A DNA stretch of 64,000 nucleotides, from contig JAGIAA010000007.1 in NCBI GenBank assembly GCA_017745115.1, positions 62,001 to 126,000 of the forward strand. Direction: 5' to 3'. The translations under genes were made by a program, and so were the position numbers. Shown in pieces: positions 16,207-26,480 of this stretch; within the stretch, counting starts at the first letter, position 1, and every line of letters begins with the position of its first letter. The DNA comes from Sphingobium sp. (GTDB taxonomy: Bacteria > Pseudomonadota > Alphaproteobacteria > Sphingomonadales > Sphingomonadaceae). The notes beneath the pieces were generated by a model. That model was not told where the DNA came from. It did no database searches and worked only from the letters and a program-made list of their open reading frames with translations.

Positions 16207-17199
16207 TCAGCCCAAAAAGGAGCTTGATCGGAAGGTAGCCGCGGCGACGCTTTCAGCCATTTCTGACCGTTTGAATGAATGGCAGGTTTCGAGTTCTACA
16301 AATGGGCTTCTGAGCGTCGGCGTTGAGGGCGGAACGCGACTATGTCGTTGTTGCGCCGCCTTCGATGGTGCGTTTCGCCATGATGGACCAGTCCCGATCG
16401 CCAAGACCGCCTCAATGGCCTGTCGCATCTGCTCGTAGACAGCTTCGAGCATCGGCAAGACTCGCTCGGCGTCCGCTGCCGCTTCGCGCGCCAAGCGCAA
16501 ATCCTTCAGGCCCAGGGTGGCGGTGAAACCTGGCTGGTAATTCTCTTTGGCAATGTTCTCCGAGTAGACCTGATAAGATCTGCTACCGAAAAGTGTGCCG
16601 AGGATCACCTCGAAGAAGGTCTGACGCGGCAGACCATTGGCCTCGGTCAGCACGACCGCCTCTGCCATGGCCTCGATCGCCATCGTGATCATCATGTTGC
16701 AAGCAACCTTCGCTGCGTTCGCCCTGGGCGGGCTCTCGCCCAAGTCCCAGACTCGTTGGCCAATTGCCGAGAAGATTGGACCGACCCTTTCAAGAGCTGT
16801 TGGCGCTCCGGCGGCCAGAATATTCAGTTCGCCCCTGGCGGCGACATCCGGTCTTCCCAGAACCGGCGCCGCGACATAGCCAACGCCGGCGGCCCGGTGC
16901 GCGGCTTCGAGCTCGTGCGCAAAGGCGACCGAGATTGTCGAGCTGACCACATGGATCAGATCGTGATTTGCTCGCTCCAACAAGCCAGGCTCAAGGACAA
17001 CGCTGCGGATGGCGGCGTCATCCGACAGCATCGTGAGAACCGCTTCGCCCGTGAAGGCCGCTTGAGCAGATTCAACCATCGTCACGCCGGGCACGTTGCC
17101 GCCCGATCGGTTCCACGCATGCACCTCGTGTCCCGCTGCCACGAGATTCCGGGCGATCGCGGTACCCATCGCACCCAGCCCAATGAAACCCACCTTCAT
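16207..17199 (-). CDS. 3-hydroxyisobutyrate-dehydrogenase-family NAD(P) oxidoreductase, apparently frameshifted near the 3' end
   Basis: The N-terminus is a Rossmann NAD(P)-binding motif, GFIGLGAMGTAIARNL, with a family-typical VVSSTISVAFAHELE segment and the catalytic lysine region NAAKVACNMMITMAIEA, then GLKDLRLAREAA. After MRQAIEA at about 16410 the frame gives an unrelated 65-residue tail. Restoring one missing base there yields GLGDRDWSIMAKRTIEGG-ATTT and a stop at 16340-16342, giving about 286 residues, the normal family length. The loss is either a real mutation, in which case the enzyme has a scrambled end but an intact active site, or a sequencing error. It is transcribed divergently from rpiA. 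The substrate is unknown. Confidence 0.75.
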   Translation of the reverse strand: MKVGFIGLGAMGTAIARNLVAAGHEVHAWNRSGGNVPGVTMVESAQAAFTGEAVLTMLSDDAAIRSVVLEPGLLERANHDLIHVVSSTISVAFAHELEAAHRAAGVGYVAAPVLGRPDVAARGELNILAAGAPTALERVGPIFSAIGQRVWDLGESPPRANAAKVACNMMITMAIEAMAEAVVLTEANGLPRQTFFEVILGTLFGSRSYQVYSENIAKENYQPGFTATLGLKDLRLAREAAADAERVLPMLEAVYEQMRQAIEAVLAIGTGPSWRNAPSKAAQQRHSRVPPSTPTLRSPFVELETCHSFKRSEMAESVAAATFRSSSFLG

Positions 17200-17324
17200 C
17201 GCTACGCTCCTGAATGGTTGAACACGACGCTATGGCTGGATGCGATACCGTCCGTTCATGATTATGGCGATCCTATAAAGCCGCCGCGGCCAGCGACGGC
17301 ATCGGTCGGGCAGGGACTCAGCGC

Positions 17325-18020
17325 ATGGAAGACAACCAAATCAAAATCTGGAAACGCGCCGCTGCAGAGGCGGCCGTGTCGGAAGTCGGATCAGGAATGT
17401 TGATCGGCCTAGGCACGGGATCTACGGCGGCATTTGCAGTCGATGCCCTCGCCAGCCGCGTGCGTAGTGGACTGGATTGCCGTGTGGTCGTCACGTCACT
17501 GCGAACCGAGCGTCATGCGGTCGCCGCCGGTATAAAGGTCTTGCCGCTAGATAAGGTCGCTCGAGTAGATCTTGCCATCGATGGCGTCGATGAAATCGAC
17601 CCAGGCCTTCGCGCCATCAAGGGAGCAGGCGGCGCGATGCTTCGCGAAAAGGTCGTAGCGACCGCCGCGCAGCGCATGATAGCGATTGCCGATGCTACCA
17701 AGGCGGTCGATCAGCTTGGCGCGCGCCCGGTGCCGGTCGAAGCACTCCCTGTCGCCCTTGCCTTCATCACCGCCGCAATAGCCAGCATGGGCGCTCGCCC
17801 GCTCATGCGAGAGCGGGCCGGAAAGACCGTGCGGACCGATCAACGCAATTTGATTATCGATTGTCATTTTGGGGAGATATCCGATCCGGCGGGCCTCGCC
17901 CTCAGGCTTTCTCAAGTTCCGGGCATATTGGGCCACGGCCTGTTCATTGACGAGATCGACGCCCTATATGTTGGGGGAATAGATGGCGTGACGCGTGTTG
18001 ATCGACCTGCCGCAGTCTGA
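17325..18020 (+). CDS. rpiA: Ribose-5-phosphate isomerase A
   Basis: RpiA interconverts ribose 5-phosphate and ribulose 5-phosphate in the non-oxidative pentose phosphate pathway. In 231 residues it has the phosphate loop GLGTGSTAAFAVD (28-40), the catalytic DLAIDGVDEID segment (Asp 86 and 89), and KGAGGAMLREK (99-109) with the general-base glutamate and lysine. Proteobacterial RpiA proteins are 215-235 residues, so it is complete. The ATG at 17325 opens the conserved helix. It is 30 bp upstream of the transaldolase gene, and with gnd forms a three-gene pentose-phosphate operon. There is no signal peptide; it is cytoplasmic. Confidence 0.95.
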   Translation: MEDNQIKIWKRAAAEAAVSEVGSGMLIGLGTGSTAAFAVDALASRVRSGLDCRVVVTSLRTERHAVAAGIKVLPLDKVARVDLAIDGVDEIDPGLRAIKGAGGAMLREKVVATAAQRMIAIADATKAVDQLGARPVPVEALPVALAFITAAIASMGARPLMRERAGKTVRTDQRNLIIDCHFGEISDPAGLALRLSQVPGILGHGLFIDEIDALYVGGIDGVTRVDRPAAV

Positions 18021-18050
18021 AGCGGCCACCCCATCTGACGGAGAAGATTA

Positions 18051-19208
18051 ATGAGCACAACCGAAGTGACCAATCTCCTCCAGAAACTGAATGCCGCCGG
18101 CCAGGCGGTGTGGCTCGATTTCGTCGACCGGAAGTTCCTTGAGGAAAGCGGTCTCAGAAAGCTTGTGGAAGAAGATGGCGTGACCGGCGTCACGTCCAAC
18201 CCGACGATCTTTGAGAAGGCGATGGGACATGGCGACAACTACGACCAGGGCTTTCGACATGCGCTCGCCGACGGTGATCTAAGCGCCGGTGAACTCTACG
18301 AGAGCCAAGCCATCCTCGACATCAAAGCCGCCGCGGCGGACCTGTGTCCCGTTTACGACCGGCTGAACGGCAAGGATGGCTATGTTAGCCTCGAAGTGTC
18401 GCCCTATCTCGCCAACGATACGCAGGCGACCATTGCCGACGCGCACAAGCTATGGAGAGCTGTCGGCGCCCCCAATCTCATGATCAAGGTTCCAGGTACG
18501 ACCGCAGGCATACCCGCTATCCATGCCCTGATCGCCGACGGAATGAACGTCAACGTGACGCTGCTCTTTGCGATCGACGCCTATAAAGCCGTCGCCGAAG
18601 CCTATCTCAGCGGACTGGAGGAACGGGTTGGCAGGGGTGAGCCGATCGATCGGATCGCGAGCGTCGCGAGCTTTTTCGTCAGCCGCATCGACACACAAAT
18701 GGACAGAAAGATCGACGAGCGCGTCAACGCCGGCGACGAGGATGCCGAAGCGCTGAAGGCGCTTCGCGGCAAAGTTGCGATCGCCAATGCGAAACTCGCC
18801 TACACCTGGTATCAGGAAATGATCGCGAGTGAGCGTTGGCAGAAACTCGCGGCGAAAGGTGCCATGCCTCAGCGGCTGTTATGGGCCTCCACCGGGGTCA
18901 AAGATCCGGCTTACCCTGACACACTCTATGTCGACACGCTGATCGGCCCCGAAACCGTCAACACGATGCCCGCCAAAACGATGGATGCTTTTCGCGACCA
19001 TGGCACGGTGTCCCAAACGTTGACTAAGGACGTCGATGCTGCGCGCGGCGTGTTGGCGGAGGCAGAGAGACTCAAGCTTGATCTCGCCGGAGTCACCGCA
19101 GGCCTGGTTCAAGACGGCATCAAACAATTTTCCGACGCCGCGGACGCGCTGTTGAAAGCGGTGGACGAAAAACGTTTGAGCATCCGCGCTGACATGAAAA
19201 CCCGTTGA
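18051..19208 (+). CDS. tal: Transaldolase
   Basis: Transaldolase transfers a dihydroxyacetone unit between sugar phosphates through a lysine Schiff base. This 385-residue protein belongs to the longer bacterial Tal group, which begins with a helix such as LNAAGQAVWLDFVDR. The conserved GVTSNPTIFEKA is at about 46-57 and the Schiff-base lysine is K146 in NLMIKVPGT. NVTLLFAIDAYKAVAEAYL and later SQTLTKDVDAARGVL also fit. A ribosome-binding site GGAGAAG lies 6 bp before the ATG at 18051. It sits between rpiA and gnd on the same strand with short gaps, which suggests one transcript for ribose or gluconate use. Confidence 0.95.
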   Translation: MSTTEVTNLLQKLNAAGQAVWLDFVDRKFLEESGLRKLVEEDGVTGVTSNPTIFEKAMGHGDNYDQGFRHALADGDLSAGELYESQAILDIKAAAADLCPVYDRLNGKDGYVSLEVSPYLANDTQATIADAHKLWRAVGAPNLMIKVPGTTAGIPAIHALIADGMNVNVTLLFAIDAYKAVAEAYLSGLEERVGRGEPIDRIASVASFFVSRIDTQMDRKIDERVNAGDEDAEALKALRGKVAIANAKLAYTWYQEMIASERWQKLAAKGAMPQRLLWASTGVKDPAYPDTLYVDTLIGPETVNTMPAKTMDAFRDHGTVSQTLTKDVDAARGVLAEAERLKLDLAGVTAGLVQDGIKQFSDAADALLKAVDEKRLSIRADMKTR

Positions 19209-19250
19209 CCGTGAAACCCGGTTCTCTCCCTCTATCGGAAAGGTGAATGC

Positions 19251-20237
19251 ATGCGTCTTGCGATGATCGGCCTCGGCCGTATGGGCGGCAATATAGCGCT
19301 TCGATTGATGCGGTCGGGTCATGAGATTGTCGCATTCGACCGAAATCCGGCGGCCATCAATGCCATCGTTGATCAAGGCGCGACGGGTGCGGAATCGTTG
19401 GAAGACATGGCCTCAAAACTCGGCACCCCGCGCATCTTCTGGGTCATGCTACCCGCCGGTGAGCCAACGGAACAGATGATCGAAAGCCTGCTTGGCCTGT
19501 CCAACCCAGGCGATATCATCATCGATGGCGGAAACAGCTTCTACAAGGACGACATCCGCCGAGCGAAAATCTGCGCGGAAAGAGGTGTCGTGTACGTAGA
19601 CGTCGGGACATCGGGCGGGGTCTGGGGGCTCGAACGCGGCTATTGCATGATGATCGGCGGCCAGAAGGAAGCCGTAGATCACCTCGATCCGATCTTCGAT
19701 GCGCTCGCGCCCGGTGTCGGCACAATCCCGCAGACCCCTGGCCGCAAGCGGAGTGACGGCGACGATATGCGCGCCGAGAAAGGCTATATTCATGCCGGTC
19801 CTGCGGGAGCCGGCCACTTCGTGAAGATGGTCCACAACGGGATCGAATATGGCCTGATGCAGGCCTATGCGGAGGGCTTCGATGTTCTGAAGGGCAAGAT
19901 CTCGGACAAGCTTCCGGAAGACGAGCGCTTCGATCTGAACCTCACGGACATTGCGGAGGTGTGGCGGCGGGGCAGTGTTATTTCGTCATGGCTCCTCGAT
20001 CTGTCCGCCGCTGCTCTCGCCAAGGACCAGATGCTCGAAGCCTATAGTGGCCGGGTCGCCGATTCCGGCGAAGGCCACTGGACGGTCGAGGCTGCCATGG
20101 AGGAGGCCGTGCCCCTATATGTTCTCTCGGCCGCGCTCTTCGCGCGTTATCGCAGTCGGGTCGACGGCACGTTCAGCGACAAGCTGCTATCTGCCATGCG
20201 TTTTGGCTTTGGAGGCCATGTCGAGATACCCCAATGA
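19251..20237 (+). CDS. gnd: 6-phosphogluconate dehydrogenase, decarboxylating (short GndA/YqeC type)
   Basis: The enzyme oxidises and decarboxylates 6-phosphogluconate to ribulose 5-phosphate. At 328 residues it is the short bacterial form, which often prefers NAD, not the 470-residue classical enzyme. The nucleotide-binding motif is [15 protein letters not shown]. Conserved substrate-site segments are [34 protein letters not shown] and [21 protein letters not shown], which contains the catalytic lysine. It ends the rpiA-tal-gnd group, 42 bp after tal. The three enzymes together convert 6-phosphogluconate to pentose and hexose phosphates. Confidence 0.94.
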   Translation: MRLAMIGLGRMGGNIALRLMRSGHEIVAFDRNPAAINAIVDQGATGAESLEDMASKLGTPRIFWVMLPAGEPTEQMIESLLGLSNPGDIIIDGGNSFYKDDIRRAKICAERGVVYVDVGTSGGVWGLERGYCMMIGGQKEAVDHLDPIFDALAPGVGTIPQTPGRKRSDGDDMRAEKGYIHAGPAGAGHFVKMVHNGIEYGLMQAYAEGFDVLKGKISDKLPEDERFDLNLTDIAEVWRRGSVISSWLLDLSAAALAKDQMLEAYSGRVADSGEGHWTVEAAMEEAVPLYVLSAALFARYRSRVDGTFSDKLLSAMRFGFGGHVEIPQ

Positions 20238-20684
20238 CGAAACCTCCGTTTAAAGGCGGCTTCCTTCTCGTCCCATCGCTTTACCCTGATTACTATGGTT
20301 TCTGCCATGTGCAGAGCACGCGAGCGCCAAGATCAGGGTGACATCGGTCTCTAACGGAACCTGAACGGACGGCCATCTTTCAACATTCGTCGACCCACCC
20401 ACAGCAGAGGTGGCGATTGCGCCTCAGCCGTCTGCACAAGGCTTATGCGGGTCCATGCGGCGAACAAGGCACGCCCGAGCGCGTCCCCAAGGCCCTCAAG
20501 CGCTGCCGCTTCCTGGTCTTTGGATAAACACAGGGCTTTCTCTGCATCGCGCCCGGTCCGACCGAGCCCGATTTCTCCGTCGCCGGCATTGATTGCGCCA
20601 CCCAGCCATCCACTGAACCCGCGCGAAAAATTCCCTTGGACCATTGGCCCCTTTCGTCCGGCGATTGCGCATTTGGAAGGGAAC
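20238..20684. other. Intergenic region between gnd and the autotransporter gene
   Basis: No confident gene. A minus-strand frame ending at 20351 has a gene-like C-terminal stretch (ALEGLGDALGRALFAAWTRI, later WVGRRMLKDGRPF), but it has no clear start or ribosome-binding site and overlaps the autotransporter 5' end if extended. It may be a small or decayed gene. The promoter of the autotransporter gene should lie at the right end. Confidence 0.3.
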
Positions 20685-23177
20685 ATGGTCGATCGGGGGA
20701 TTTTTGCGATGACGTCGTCGAGGCTCAAGGCGCGCGTTTCGGTTCGGCTGGCTGGCGGCGCGCTCGCGGTTGCCGCTACGCGGGCGCTGGGGCAGACCAC
20801 GGCCACGCCGATCGAGAACACGCCGAATAGCGGCTACACGCGCTACTACTACGTGCCCTACGTCATCGAGGTCGGTGATGACGGCCAGTCGATCTTCTGG
20901 AGCGACCTCAACGAAATCGATCACCCCAAGGCATGGCGCTGGAGCCCTTCGACGGGCGTCGTCTACTTCACCGATTTGCGCGCGACCAAGAACGCCGCCA
21001 CCGAGGCCACCTGGCTCAATCAAGTCTTACCGGGCGGCGGCGCGGCGGTCGGCGCAGCAACGTCGGACCGCGGCCAGTACGAAGCGTTCCGCTGGACGCC
21101 CGGCGGCGGCATGACCGGGCTGGGCTTCCTCAACATGGGTGACCCGATCAACATGCGATGGAGCGAGGCGGTCGCGATCTCCCCTGATGGCAAGGCCGTC
21201 GTCGGCAACTCGACCTCACCGATCACCGGTCCGAATAGCACGGCCCAGCCCTATCAGGCCTTTCGCTGGACTGCCGAGAGCGGAATGGTCGGGCTCGGCT
21301 GGCTGCCGGGCCCTGCCGATACCCAGACCTACGTCCGCCGCAGCGGGGCGACCGCCACCAATGGCGACGGATCCGTGGTGGTGGGCTATTCCAGTTTCTC
21401 ATCGGCCACCGGCGACGGTCTTGCCGCCTTCCGCTGGACGCAAGCGTCCGGGATGACACAAATCCCGTTCCTTCCAGAAGTCGTGACGGCCACCACGCGC
21501 GACGCTGCCGCTAACTATGTCAACAGCATCGGCGATATCGTCTTCGGCAGTTCGGAATATGTCGATGCGCAAGGCAACAGCGTCGACATGCCGTGGCGCT
21601 GGACCGCGGCGACCGGCACGCAGCCGCTGGGTGCACTCGGCACCGAGGTCCGCCGATCGCAGATCCGTGCGATCGCCGCCGACGGCAACGTCGCATTCGG
21701 CGCGAGCTACATTCACTTCCCCCAAGGCGTGGCCCCGGATGTCGAATTCTTCCGCTGGACCCCGACGGGCGGAATGGTCAGCTTGGGCGCGATGCCGTCG
21801 GGCGTGACCGCCGGCTATTATCTCGCCGCCAACACCAATGCTGACGGCACGATCTTCCTGGGCAACGAAGTGCCCAAGCAATATTACGGCGTCAGCAGCT
21901 ACGACCCGCATACATTCGCGGTTCGCTGGACGCAGGCCACAGGACTCAAGAAAGTCAGCGATCTACTGACGGCCGCAGGCGTGCCGTTGCCGCCCGACCT
22001 CGTTTTCGCGTTCAACGGAGGCATATCGCCCAGCGGGGAGTATTTCACGCTGAGCGGCGTCAATCCCGACAGCTCCACGCAGCCTTACAAGGTGTACCTG
22101 GTGCGCTATTCCTCGGCCAGCAACCCTACGCCGACGCCAACGCCAACGCCCACGCCCACGCCCACGCCCACGCCAACTCCGACCCCAACACCCACGCCTA
22201 CTCCAACGCCGACGCCCACGCCGACGCCTACTCCGACTCCCACTCCCACACCGACTGGCGGTGGGACACCGATCGCGGGCATCACGACGGTCGAATCTCT
22301 GCAAGGGTCTGTCGACATGATCGTCCGGCGCCGAATGGGCGGGCTGATCAATCACCACCGCTACGCCATGCCTCTTTTCGGTGAAAATGACGGGCCAGAT
22401 GGCGGCAATACCGCGGGGCTGCTCGGGACTGGCGGGGCCACGGCCGGGGGAGCCGCAGGGCGCCTGGTGCCGACGCCGGGCCTGTCGATCCTGGGAGGCT
22501 TTTCATATGGCTACGATCACGGCGGCCCGATCAGGATCGACGATCTGGCGATGATCGCGGGCGCCATTAGAGTCGTTGAGCCTATGGCGCCCAAGCTCAG
22601 CGGCTCAATAATGGTGGGCGCCTGGCGCGCGCGCGACGGAACGGTCGGCTTAAGCCGGAGCTACGCAAACGGCAGCGCGAATGTGACCGCCACGAGCAGC
22701 TTTGCCGGATGGGATCGCTATGTATTCGTGCGCGCCGGACTGGTTTTCACGCCTGTTCCCGCCGATGCAGTCTTCCTGACCGGTGAAGCGGGGTCGCAGC
22801 GCTGGCGCTATGGCGGGTTTGCAGAGAAGGATAGCGGCGCCAACCCGTTCCCCGCCACATTTGGTGCCGAGCGCGGCAGCATGGGCGTTGCAAAGGCGCG
22901 AGCGAGTTGGACGCATCAGTGGAACGGTCGGGTCGATACGACCCTTTGGAGCGCGGGCGCGTGGACGTACGATCGCAAAAGCGATTTGCAGGTTCTGATA
23001 AGCGGAGCCGGCATCCTGACGCCGCGGATTCAGACACCGAGATGGGCCGAATATGGCGGGCGGATCGGGTACCGGCTATCCGAACGGGCCGATCTCGCCG
23101 TGTTTGCCAACGGACTGACGGGACCGGGACAAGGCAATCGCGTGAGCGGAGGTTTGTCGGCGAAATACCGATTCTGA
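20685..23177 (+). CDS. HAF-repeat extracellular protein with Thr-Pro linker and autotransporter beta-barrel
   Basis: The protein is 830 residues from the ATG at 20685, which has GGAAGG 5 bp upstream; a second ATG at 20709 starts the signal-peptide core [16 protein letters not shown]. Residues of about 40-470 hold repeated units of the form AFRWT-x-GMxxLG with interleaved [13 protein letters not shown] segments, as in the HAF family of extracellular repeats, probably a beta-propeller. A 22-unit Thr-Pro linker follows at residues 481-524. The C-terminal 250-300 residues look like an autotransporter outer-membrane barrel and end in an aromatic residue (LSAKYRF). This predicts a surface-displayed passenger. 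Its ligand is unknown, and it shows no operon partner. Confidence 0.8.
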   Translation: MVDRGIFAMTSSRLKARVSVRLAGGALAVAATRALGQTTATPIENTPNSGYTRYYYVPYVIEVGDDGQSIFWSDLNEIDHPKAWRWSPSTGVVYFTDLRATKNAATEATWLNQVLPGGGAAVGAATSDRGQYEAFRWTPGGGMTGLGFLNMGDPINMRWSEAVAISPDGKAVVGNSTSPITGPNSTAQPYQAFRWTAESGMVGLGWLPGPADTQTYVRRSGATATNGDGSVVVGYSSFSSATGDGLAAFRWTQASGMTQIPFLPEVVTATTRDAAANYVNSIGDIVFGSSEYVDAQGNSVDMPWRWTAATGTQPLGALGTEVRRSQIRAIAADGNVAFGASYIHFPQGVAPDVEFFRWTPTGGMVSLGAMPSGVTAGYYLAANTNADGTIFLGNEVPKQYYGVSSYDPHTFAVRWTQATGLKKVSDLLTAAGVPLPPDLVFAFNGGISPSGEYFTLSGVNPDSSTQPYKVYLVRYSSASNPTPTPTPTPTPTPTPTPTPTPTPTPTPTPTPTPTPTPTPTPTPTGGGTPIAGITTVESLQGSVDMIVRRRMGGLINHHRYAMPLFGENDGPDGGNTAGLLGTGGATAGGAAGRLVPTPGLSILGGFSYGYDHGGPIRIDDLAMIAGAIRVVEPMAPKLSGSIMVGAWRARDGTVGLSRSYANGSANVTATSSFAGWDRYVFVRAGLVFTPVPADAVFLTGEAGSQRWRYGGFAEKDSGANPFPATFGAERGSMGVAKARASWTHQWNGRVDTTLWSAGAWTYDRKSDLQVLISGAGILTPRIQTPRWAEYGGRIGYRLSERADLAVFANGLTGPGQGNRVSGGLSAKYRF
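22125..22256 (+). repeat. In-frame Pro-Thr dipeptide tandem repeat (22 units)
   Basis: The 132-bp tract encodes 22 consecutive Pro-Thr units with mixed third bases (CCNACN), joining the HAF passenger to the barrel. Such a tract is prone to slippage in multiples of 6 bp, which would change linker length without breaking the frame. The opposite strand gives an open Gly-Val frame that is only a shadow. Confidence 0.9.
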
Positions 23178-23194
23178 CAGGCAGCGCCCTGTCC

Positions 23195-23827
23195 TCAGGC
23201 TTTGGGACAGACGGCGCCGCTCTGGACCCATGCCTTGAACAAGGCACCGAACTGCGCCTGGGTGCCTGGCGCAGGCGTCCGGTTGCCGCCTGGATGCCAA
23301 CCCCAGCCGACGAGTTCGTCCGTGGCCATATGCTCTTCCATCTCGGCCATGGTCTTGCCGCCGTTGCGGGCCTTGTCCTTGAGCTGAAGGCAGATCTGGC
23401 CAAGCGTCTTGCCCTGCCAGGCCATTTCCGGCGGCGCCAGCATCCACCGCGGATTTCCCGGCACGTTGGCCGGATCGAAATTCTTGTCCCGATGGCAGGT
23501 GAAGCAATGCAGGCCCGGCGCACCGATGCCGTCGGCCCGCACGACCAGCGGCATATGCGGCCGCATCGCGTCGGTCTGGGTCGGACGATCCGTGCGCGGA
23601 TGGCAGTTGAGGCAGCGGGGATGCTGGATCACCTTGCCCACTTCCGCGAACAAGGCGAGCGAGCGCGCATTCGGGTCCTTGATGCCGGTAAAGGCTGAGA
23701 GCGGCTGAAGCGACGTCGCCATGGCCGGCGGCGGCGCCGGCCTGGCTCCAGATTGCGCGACGACCTGCACGCCGACCATGCTCAGCGCCAATGCGAACGC
23801 CGCGAAGAGTGCGATGCGGGCGATCAT
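23195..23827 (-). CDS. Secreted cytochrome c-type subunit associated with isoquinoline 1-oxidoreductase
   Basis: This 210-residue protein has a Sec signal peptide (ALFAAFALALSMVGVQVVAQ) and two haem c motifs, CLNCH and CFTCH, about 45 residues apart, so it should bind two haems in the periplasm. Proteins of this kind accompany Tat-exported molybdenum hydroxylases and take their electrons to the respiratory chain. The gene overlaps the catalytic-subunit stop by 4 bp and is the last of three cistrons. It converges with the autotransporter gene with only 17 bp between them. The annotation of the enzyme's substrate as isoquinoline is a family label, not shown here. Confidence 0.85.
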   Translation of the reverse strand: MIARIALFAAFALALSMVGVQVVAQSGARPAPPPAMATSLQPLSAFTGIKDPNARSLALFAEVGKVIQHPRCLNCHPRTDRPTQTDAMRPHMPLVVRADGIGAPGLHCFTCHRDKNFDPANVPGNPRWMLAPPEMAWQGKTLGQICLQLKDKARNGGKTMAEMEEHMATDELVGWGWHPGGNRTPAPGTQAQFGALFKAWVQSGAVCPKA

Positions 23828-25992
23828 GCCTTGCGCACCATCGGCAGGTGGGTGGGGCGCTCGCGTCCGAGCTTAGCGAGCGCATTGGCGATCGCGGGGC
23901 CGCAGGGCGGCACACCCGGCTCGCCAATGCCGGTCGGCGGAGCGCTGGACTTGATGATCGTCACCTCCACTTCGGGCATCTCCATGATCCTCAGCGAACG
24001 ATAATCGTTGAAGTTCGACACTGCCGGCTTGCCGGCGACGAGCGGCACTTCGCCGTAAAGTATGTGGCCGACCGCATAGCCCACCCCGCCTTCGACCTGC
24101 GCGCGGATGATGTCGGGATTGACCGCCGTGCCGCAGTCGACAGCTGCCCAGACCTTGTGCACCCTGGGCTCGCCATCCTCGCCGATCGAGACCTCGGCAA
24201 TTTCCGCGACGAAGGTGCTGAAGCTCTCGACGACCGCGACGCCCCGCGCACGGCCCTTGGGCACCGGGGAGCCCCATTTGGCGAACTCGGCCACCGCCTT
24301 GAGCACGCCTGCAGCGCGGGGCTCATCGTCCATCAGTTCGAGACGGCCCGCAACGGGGTCCTTGCCCGCGACTTCCAGCAGCCGGTCGACGAAGGTCTCG
24401 ACCGCATAGCCGGTGTGCGTATGGCCCACCGAACGCCACCAGAGGGTTGGCACGGGCGACGCGTCGATGGTCGCATCGCAGCGGAAGTTCGCCAGCTTGT
24501 AAGGCGGCTTGTCCGACCCCTCGACCATGGTCGAATCAACGCCGTTCTGGACCATCATCGCTTCCATCGGCCCGCCGACCGCGAAGCTCTGGCCCATGAC
24601 GCTGTCCGTCCAGGCGAGGATCTTGCCGTCCTTCACGGCGCCCTTCATGCGGTGCACGATCAGGGGCCGGTAATAGCCGCCGTGAATGTCGTCCTCGCGC
24701 GTCCAGGTCAGACGAACCTTCTTGCCCGGGCCGATCGCCTTGGCGCACTCGGCCAGCTCAACGGCGAGATGCCCGTCTCCCGTCGCGCGACGGCCGAAGC
24801 TGCCGCCGGCGAGAACCGGCTCGAGCTTCACCTGCTCGAGCGGGATGCCCAGAACCTTGGCGATGGCCGGATGGTCGAAGGCGGGGAATTGCGAACCGAA
24901 GCGCGCGACAGCGCTCTTGCCGTCCCATTCGATATAGCCGCCGAGCGGCTCCATCGGCGCATGCGCGAGATAGGGAAAGACATAGTCCATTTCGACCAGC
25001 GTCGCGCCGGCCGTCGCGAGCGCTGCATCGACATTGCCGCTGGCCTTTGCGACCTTGGCAGACTTGCCGGCCTTCGCCAGATATTCCGACGCCATCTCCG
25101 CGCTCCCGCGCGCCTCGGCCTTGCTCTCGTCCCATTTGATGGCGAGCGCCTTGCGGCCTTTGATGGCGGGCCAGGTGCTCTCCGCATAGACCGCGACGCC
25201 GCTCGGGATTTCCTTCACCGCGACGACGCCCTTGACCTTGAGCGCCTGCGCCGCGTCGAAGCTTGCCACCTTGGCGCCGAAGCGCGGCGGATGCGCGACC
25301 ACGACAGACAGCGTGCCCGGCTCCCACTGGTCGATCGAGAAATGCGCCTTGCCGGTCGACTTGGCGAGGCTGTCGACCCGACCGACCGACTTGTCCTTTC
25401 CGATCAGGTTGAACTTGCTCGCATCCTTGAGCGGCACGTCCTGCGGCGGGGTCAGCTTCGCCGCGGCCGCGACGAATTCGCCGAACTTGCCGGTCTTGCC
25501 GCCCGACCCGGAAATCACGCCGTCCTTCACCGTGATCTGCGCCGCCGGCACACCCCAGCTCTGCGCCGCGGCGTTGACCAGCATCCAGCGCGCCATGGCG
25601 CCGGCCTTGCGCATCTGCATGTAGCTATTGGCCATGGCGGTCGATCCGCCTGTGCCCTGCATGCCCATGAACAGATTGGCGTAGAGCTTCTGGTTGCCGG
25701 GTGCATGCTCGGCGCGCATCTGCGCCCAGTCGGCGTCCATCTCCTCGGCCACCAGCGTTGCCAGCCCCGTGAACGGCCCCTGCCCGAACTCGATATGCTT
25801 GATGAGCACCGTGACGCTGCTGTCCGGCGCAACGCGAATGAAGGCGTTCGGGTCGACCGGCGGCGGCCCGCCTGCCCCCGGCGGCTGCGCGGCCAGCCGG
25901 CTGACGCCCATGGGCAGCATGAAGCCAATGACCAGCGCCCCGCCGCCTTTCAGGACCGCGCGGCGCGAGAGCCTGGCGTCATGCGCGGTCAT
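23824..25992 (-). CDS. iorB: Molybdenum hydroxylase catalytic subunit, isoquinoline 1-oxidoreductase beta type
   Basis: The protein has 722 residues from the ATG at 25992, which overlaps the small-subunit stop by ATGA. A twin-arginine signal ([17 protein letters not shown]) predicts export by Tat after cofactor insertion. The body belongs to the xanthine-oxidase superfamily, aldehyde/isoquinoline branch, and has internal molybdopterin-binding repeats (AGGSFGRRA near the middle). The catalytic glutamate is in [19 protein letters not shown] at the C-terminus. Family members hydroxylate N-heteroaromatics or oxidise aldehydes. With IorA and the dihaem cytochrome it forms a periplasmic oxidase of uncertain substrate. 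Confidence 0.88.
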   Translation of the reverse strand: MTAHDARLSRRAVLKGGGALVIGFMLPMGVSRLAAQPPGAGGPPPVDPNAFIRVAPDSSVTVLIKHIEFGQGPFTGLATLVAEEMDADWAQMRAEHAPGNQKLYANLFMGMQGTGGSTAMANSYMQMRKAGAMARWMLVNAAAQSWGVPAAQITVKDGVISGSGGKTGKFGEFVAAAAKLTPPQDVPLKDASKFNLIGKDKSVGRVDSLAKSTGKAHFSIDQWEPGTLSVVVAHPPRFGAKVASFDAAQALKVKGVVAVKEIPSGVAVYAESTWPAIKGRKALAIKWDESKAEARGSAEMASEYLAKAGKSAKVAKASGNVDAALATAGATLVEMDYVFPYLAHAPMEPLGGYIEWDGKSAVARFGSQFPAFDHPAIAKVLGIPLEQVKLEPVLAGGSFGRRATGDGHLAVELAECAKAIGPGKKVRLTWTREDDIHGGYYRPLIVHRMKGAVKDGKILAWTDSVMGQSFAVGGPMEAMMVQNGVDSTMVEGSDKPPYKLANFRCDATIDASPVPTLWWRSVGHTHTGYAVETFVDRLLEVAGKDPVAGRLELMDDEPRAAGVLKAVAEFAKWGSPVPKGRARGVAVVESFSTFVAEIAEVSIGEDGEPRVHKVWAAVDCGTAVNPDIIRAQVEGGVGYAVGHILYGEVPLVAGKPAVSNFNDYRSLRIMEMPEVEVTIIKSSAPPTGIGEPGVPPCGPAIANALAKLGRERPTHLPMVRKA

Positions 25993-26453
25993 GCGCTCTT
26001 CTCCAGCGACTTTGCAGCGTCGTGAATGGCCGAGCGGATGCGGACATAGGTTGCGCAGCGGCAGATATTGCCGTTCATCGCCAGGTCGATATCGCGATCG
26101 CTCGGCTTGGGCTGTTCGCGCAGCAGAGCGACGGCAGTCATGATCTGCCCCGACTGGCAGTAGCCGCATTGCGGAACGTCATGCGCAACCCATGCCGACT
26201 GGATCGCCTTGGCTTCCGGGCCTTGCACGGCCTCGATCGTCGTGATCTCCCCCGTCGCGGCGCTCACCGGCACCGAGCAGGAACGTAGGGGCTGATCGTC
26301 CATGTGCACGGTGCACGCGCCGCACATCGCGACGCCGCACCCGAATTTCGTGCCGGTCAGGCCCAGATTGTCACGGAGCACCCACAGCAAGGGCGTGTCG
26401 TCATCGACGTCCACTTGCCGGGCCGTCCCGTTCACCTTCAGGTTGAAGATCAT
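25989..26453 (-). CDS. iorA: [2Fe-2S] subunit of molybdenum hydroxylase, isoquinoline 1-oxidoreductase alpha type
   Basis: The 154-residue subunit carries two [2Fe-2S] clusters: the plant-ferredoxin-type site [13 protein letters not shown] plus a later cysteine in LRSCSVPV, and the helical-domain site [11 protein letters not shown] with [10 protein letters not shown]. There is no signal peptide, so it would be exported as a passenger with the Tat-tagged IorB. The ATG at 26453 has GGGAG 6 bp upstream; an upstream TTG at 26465 is possible but less likely. It is the first cistron of the operon, and a TetR-type palindrome lies about 30 bp before its start. Confidence 0.9.
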   Translation of the reverse strand: MIFNLKVNGTARQVDVDDDTPLLWVLRDNLGLTGTKFGCGVAMCGACTVHMDDQPLRSCSVPVSAATGEITTIEAVQGPEAKAIQSAWVAHDVPQCGYCQSGQIMTAVALLREQPKPSDRDIDLAMNGNICRCATYVRIRSAIHDAAKSLEKSA

Positions 26454-26480
26454 GAAGGCTCCCAAGATTGAGGATGTTTC

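Noticed and set aside
22106..22351. Minus-strand open frame coding a long Gly-Val repeat
   Set aside because: It is the mirror of the Thr-Pro linker of the autotransporter; no start region, no ribosome-binding site, low complexity only.
23824..25992. Calling isoquinoline the actual substrate of the molybdenum hydroxylase
   Set aside because: The family name covers enzymes for several N-heterocycles and aldehydes; nothing nearby identifies the substrate.
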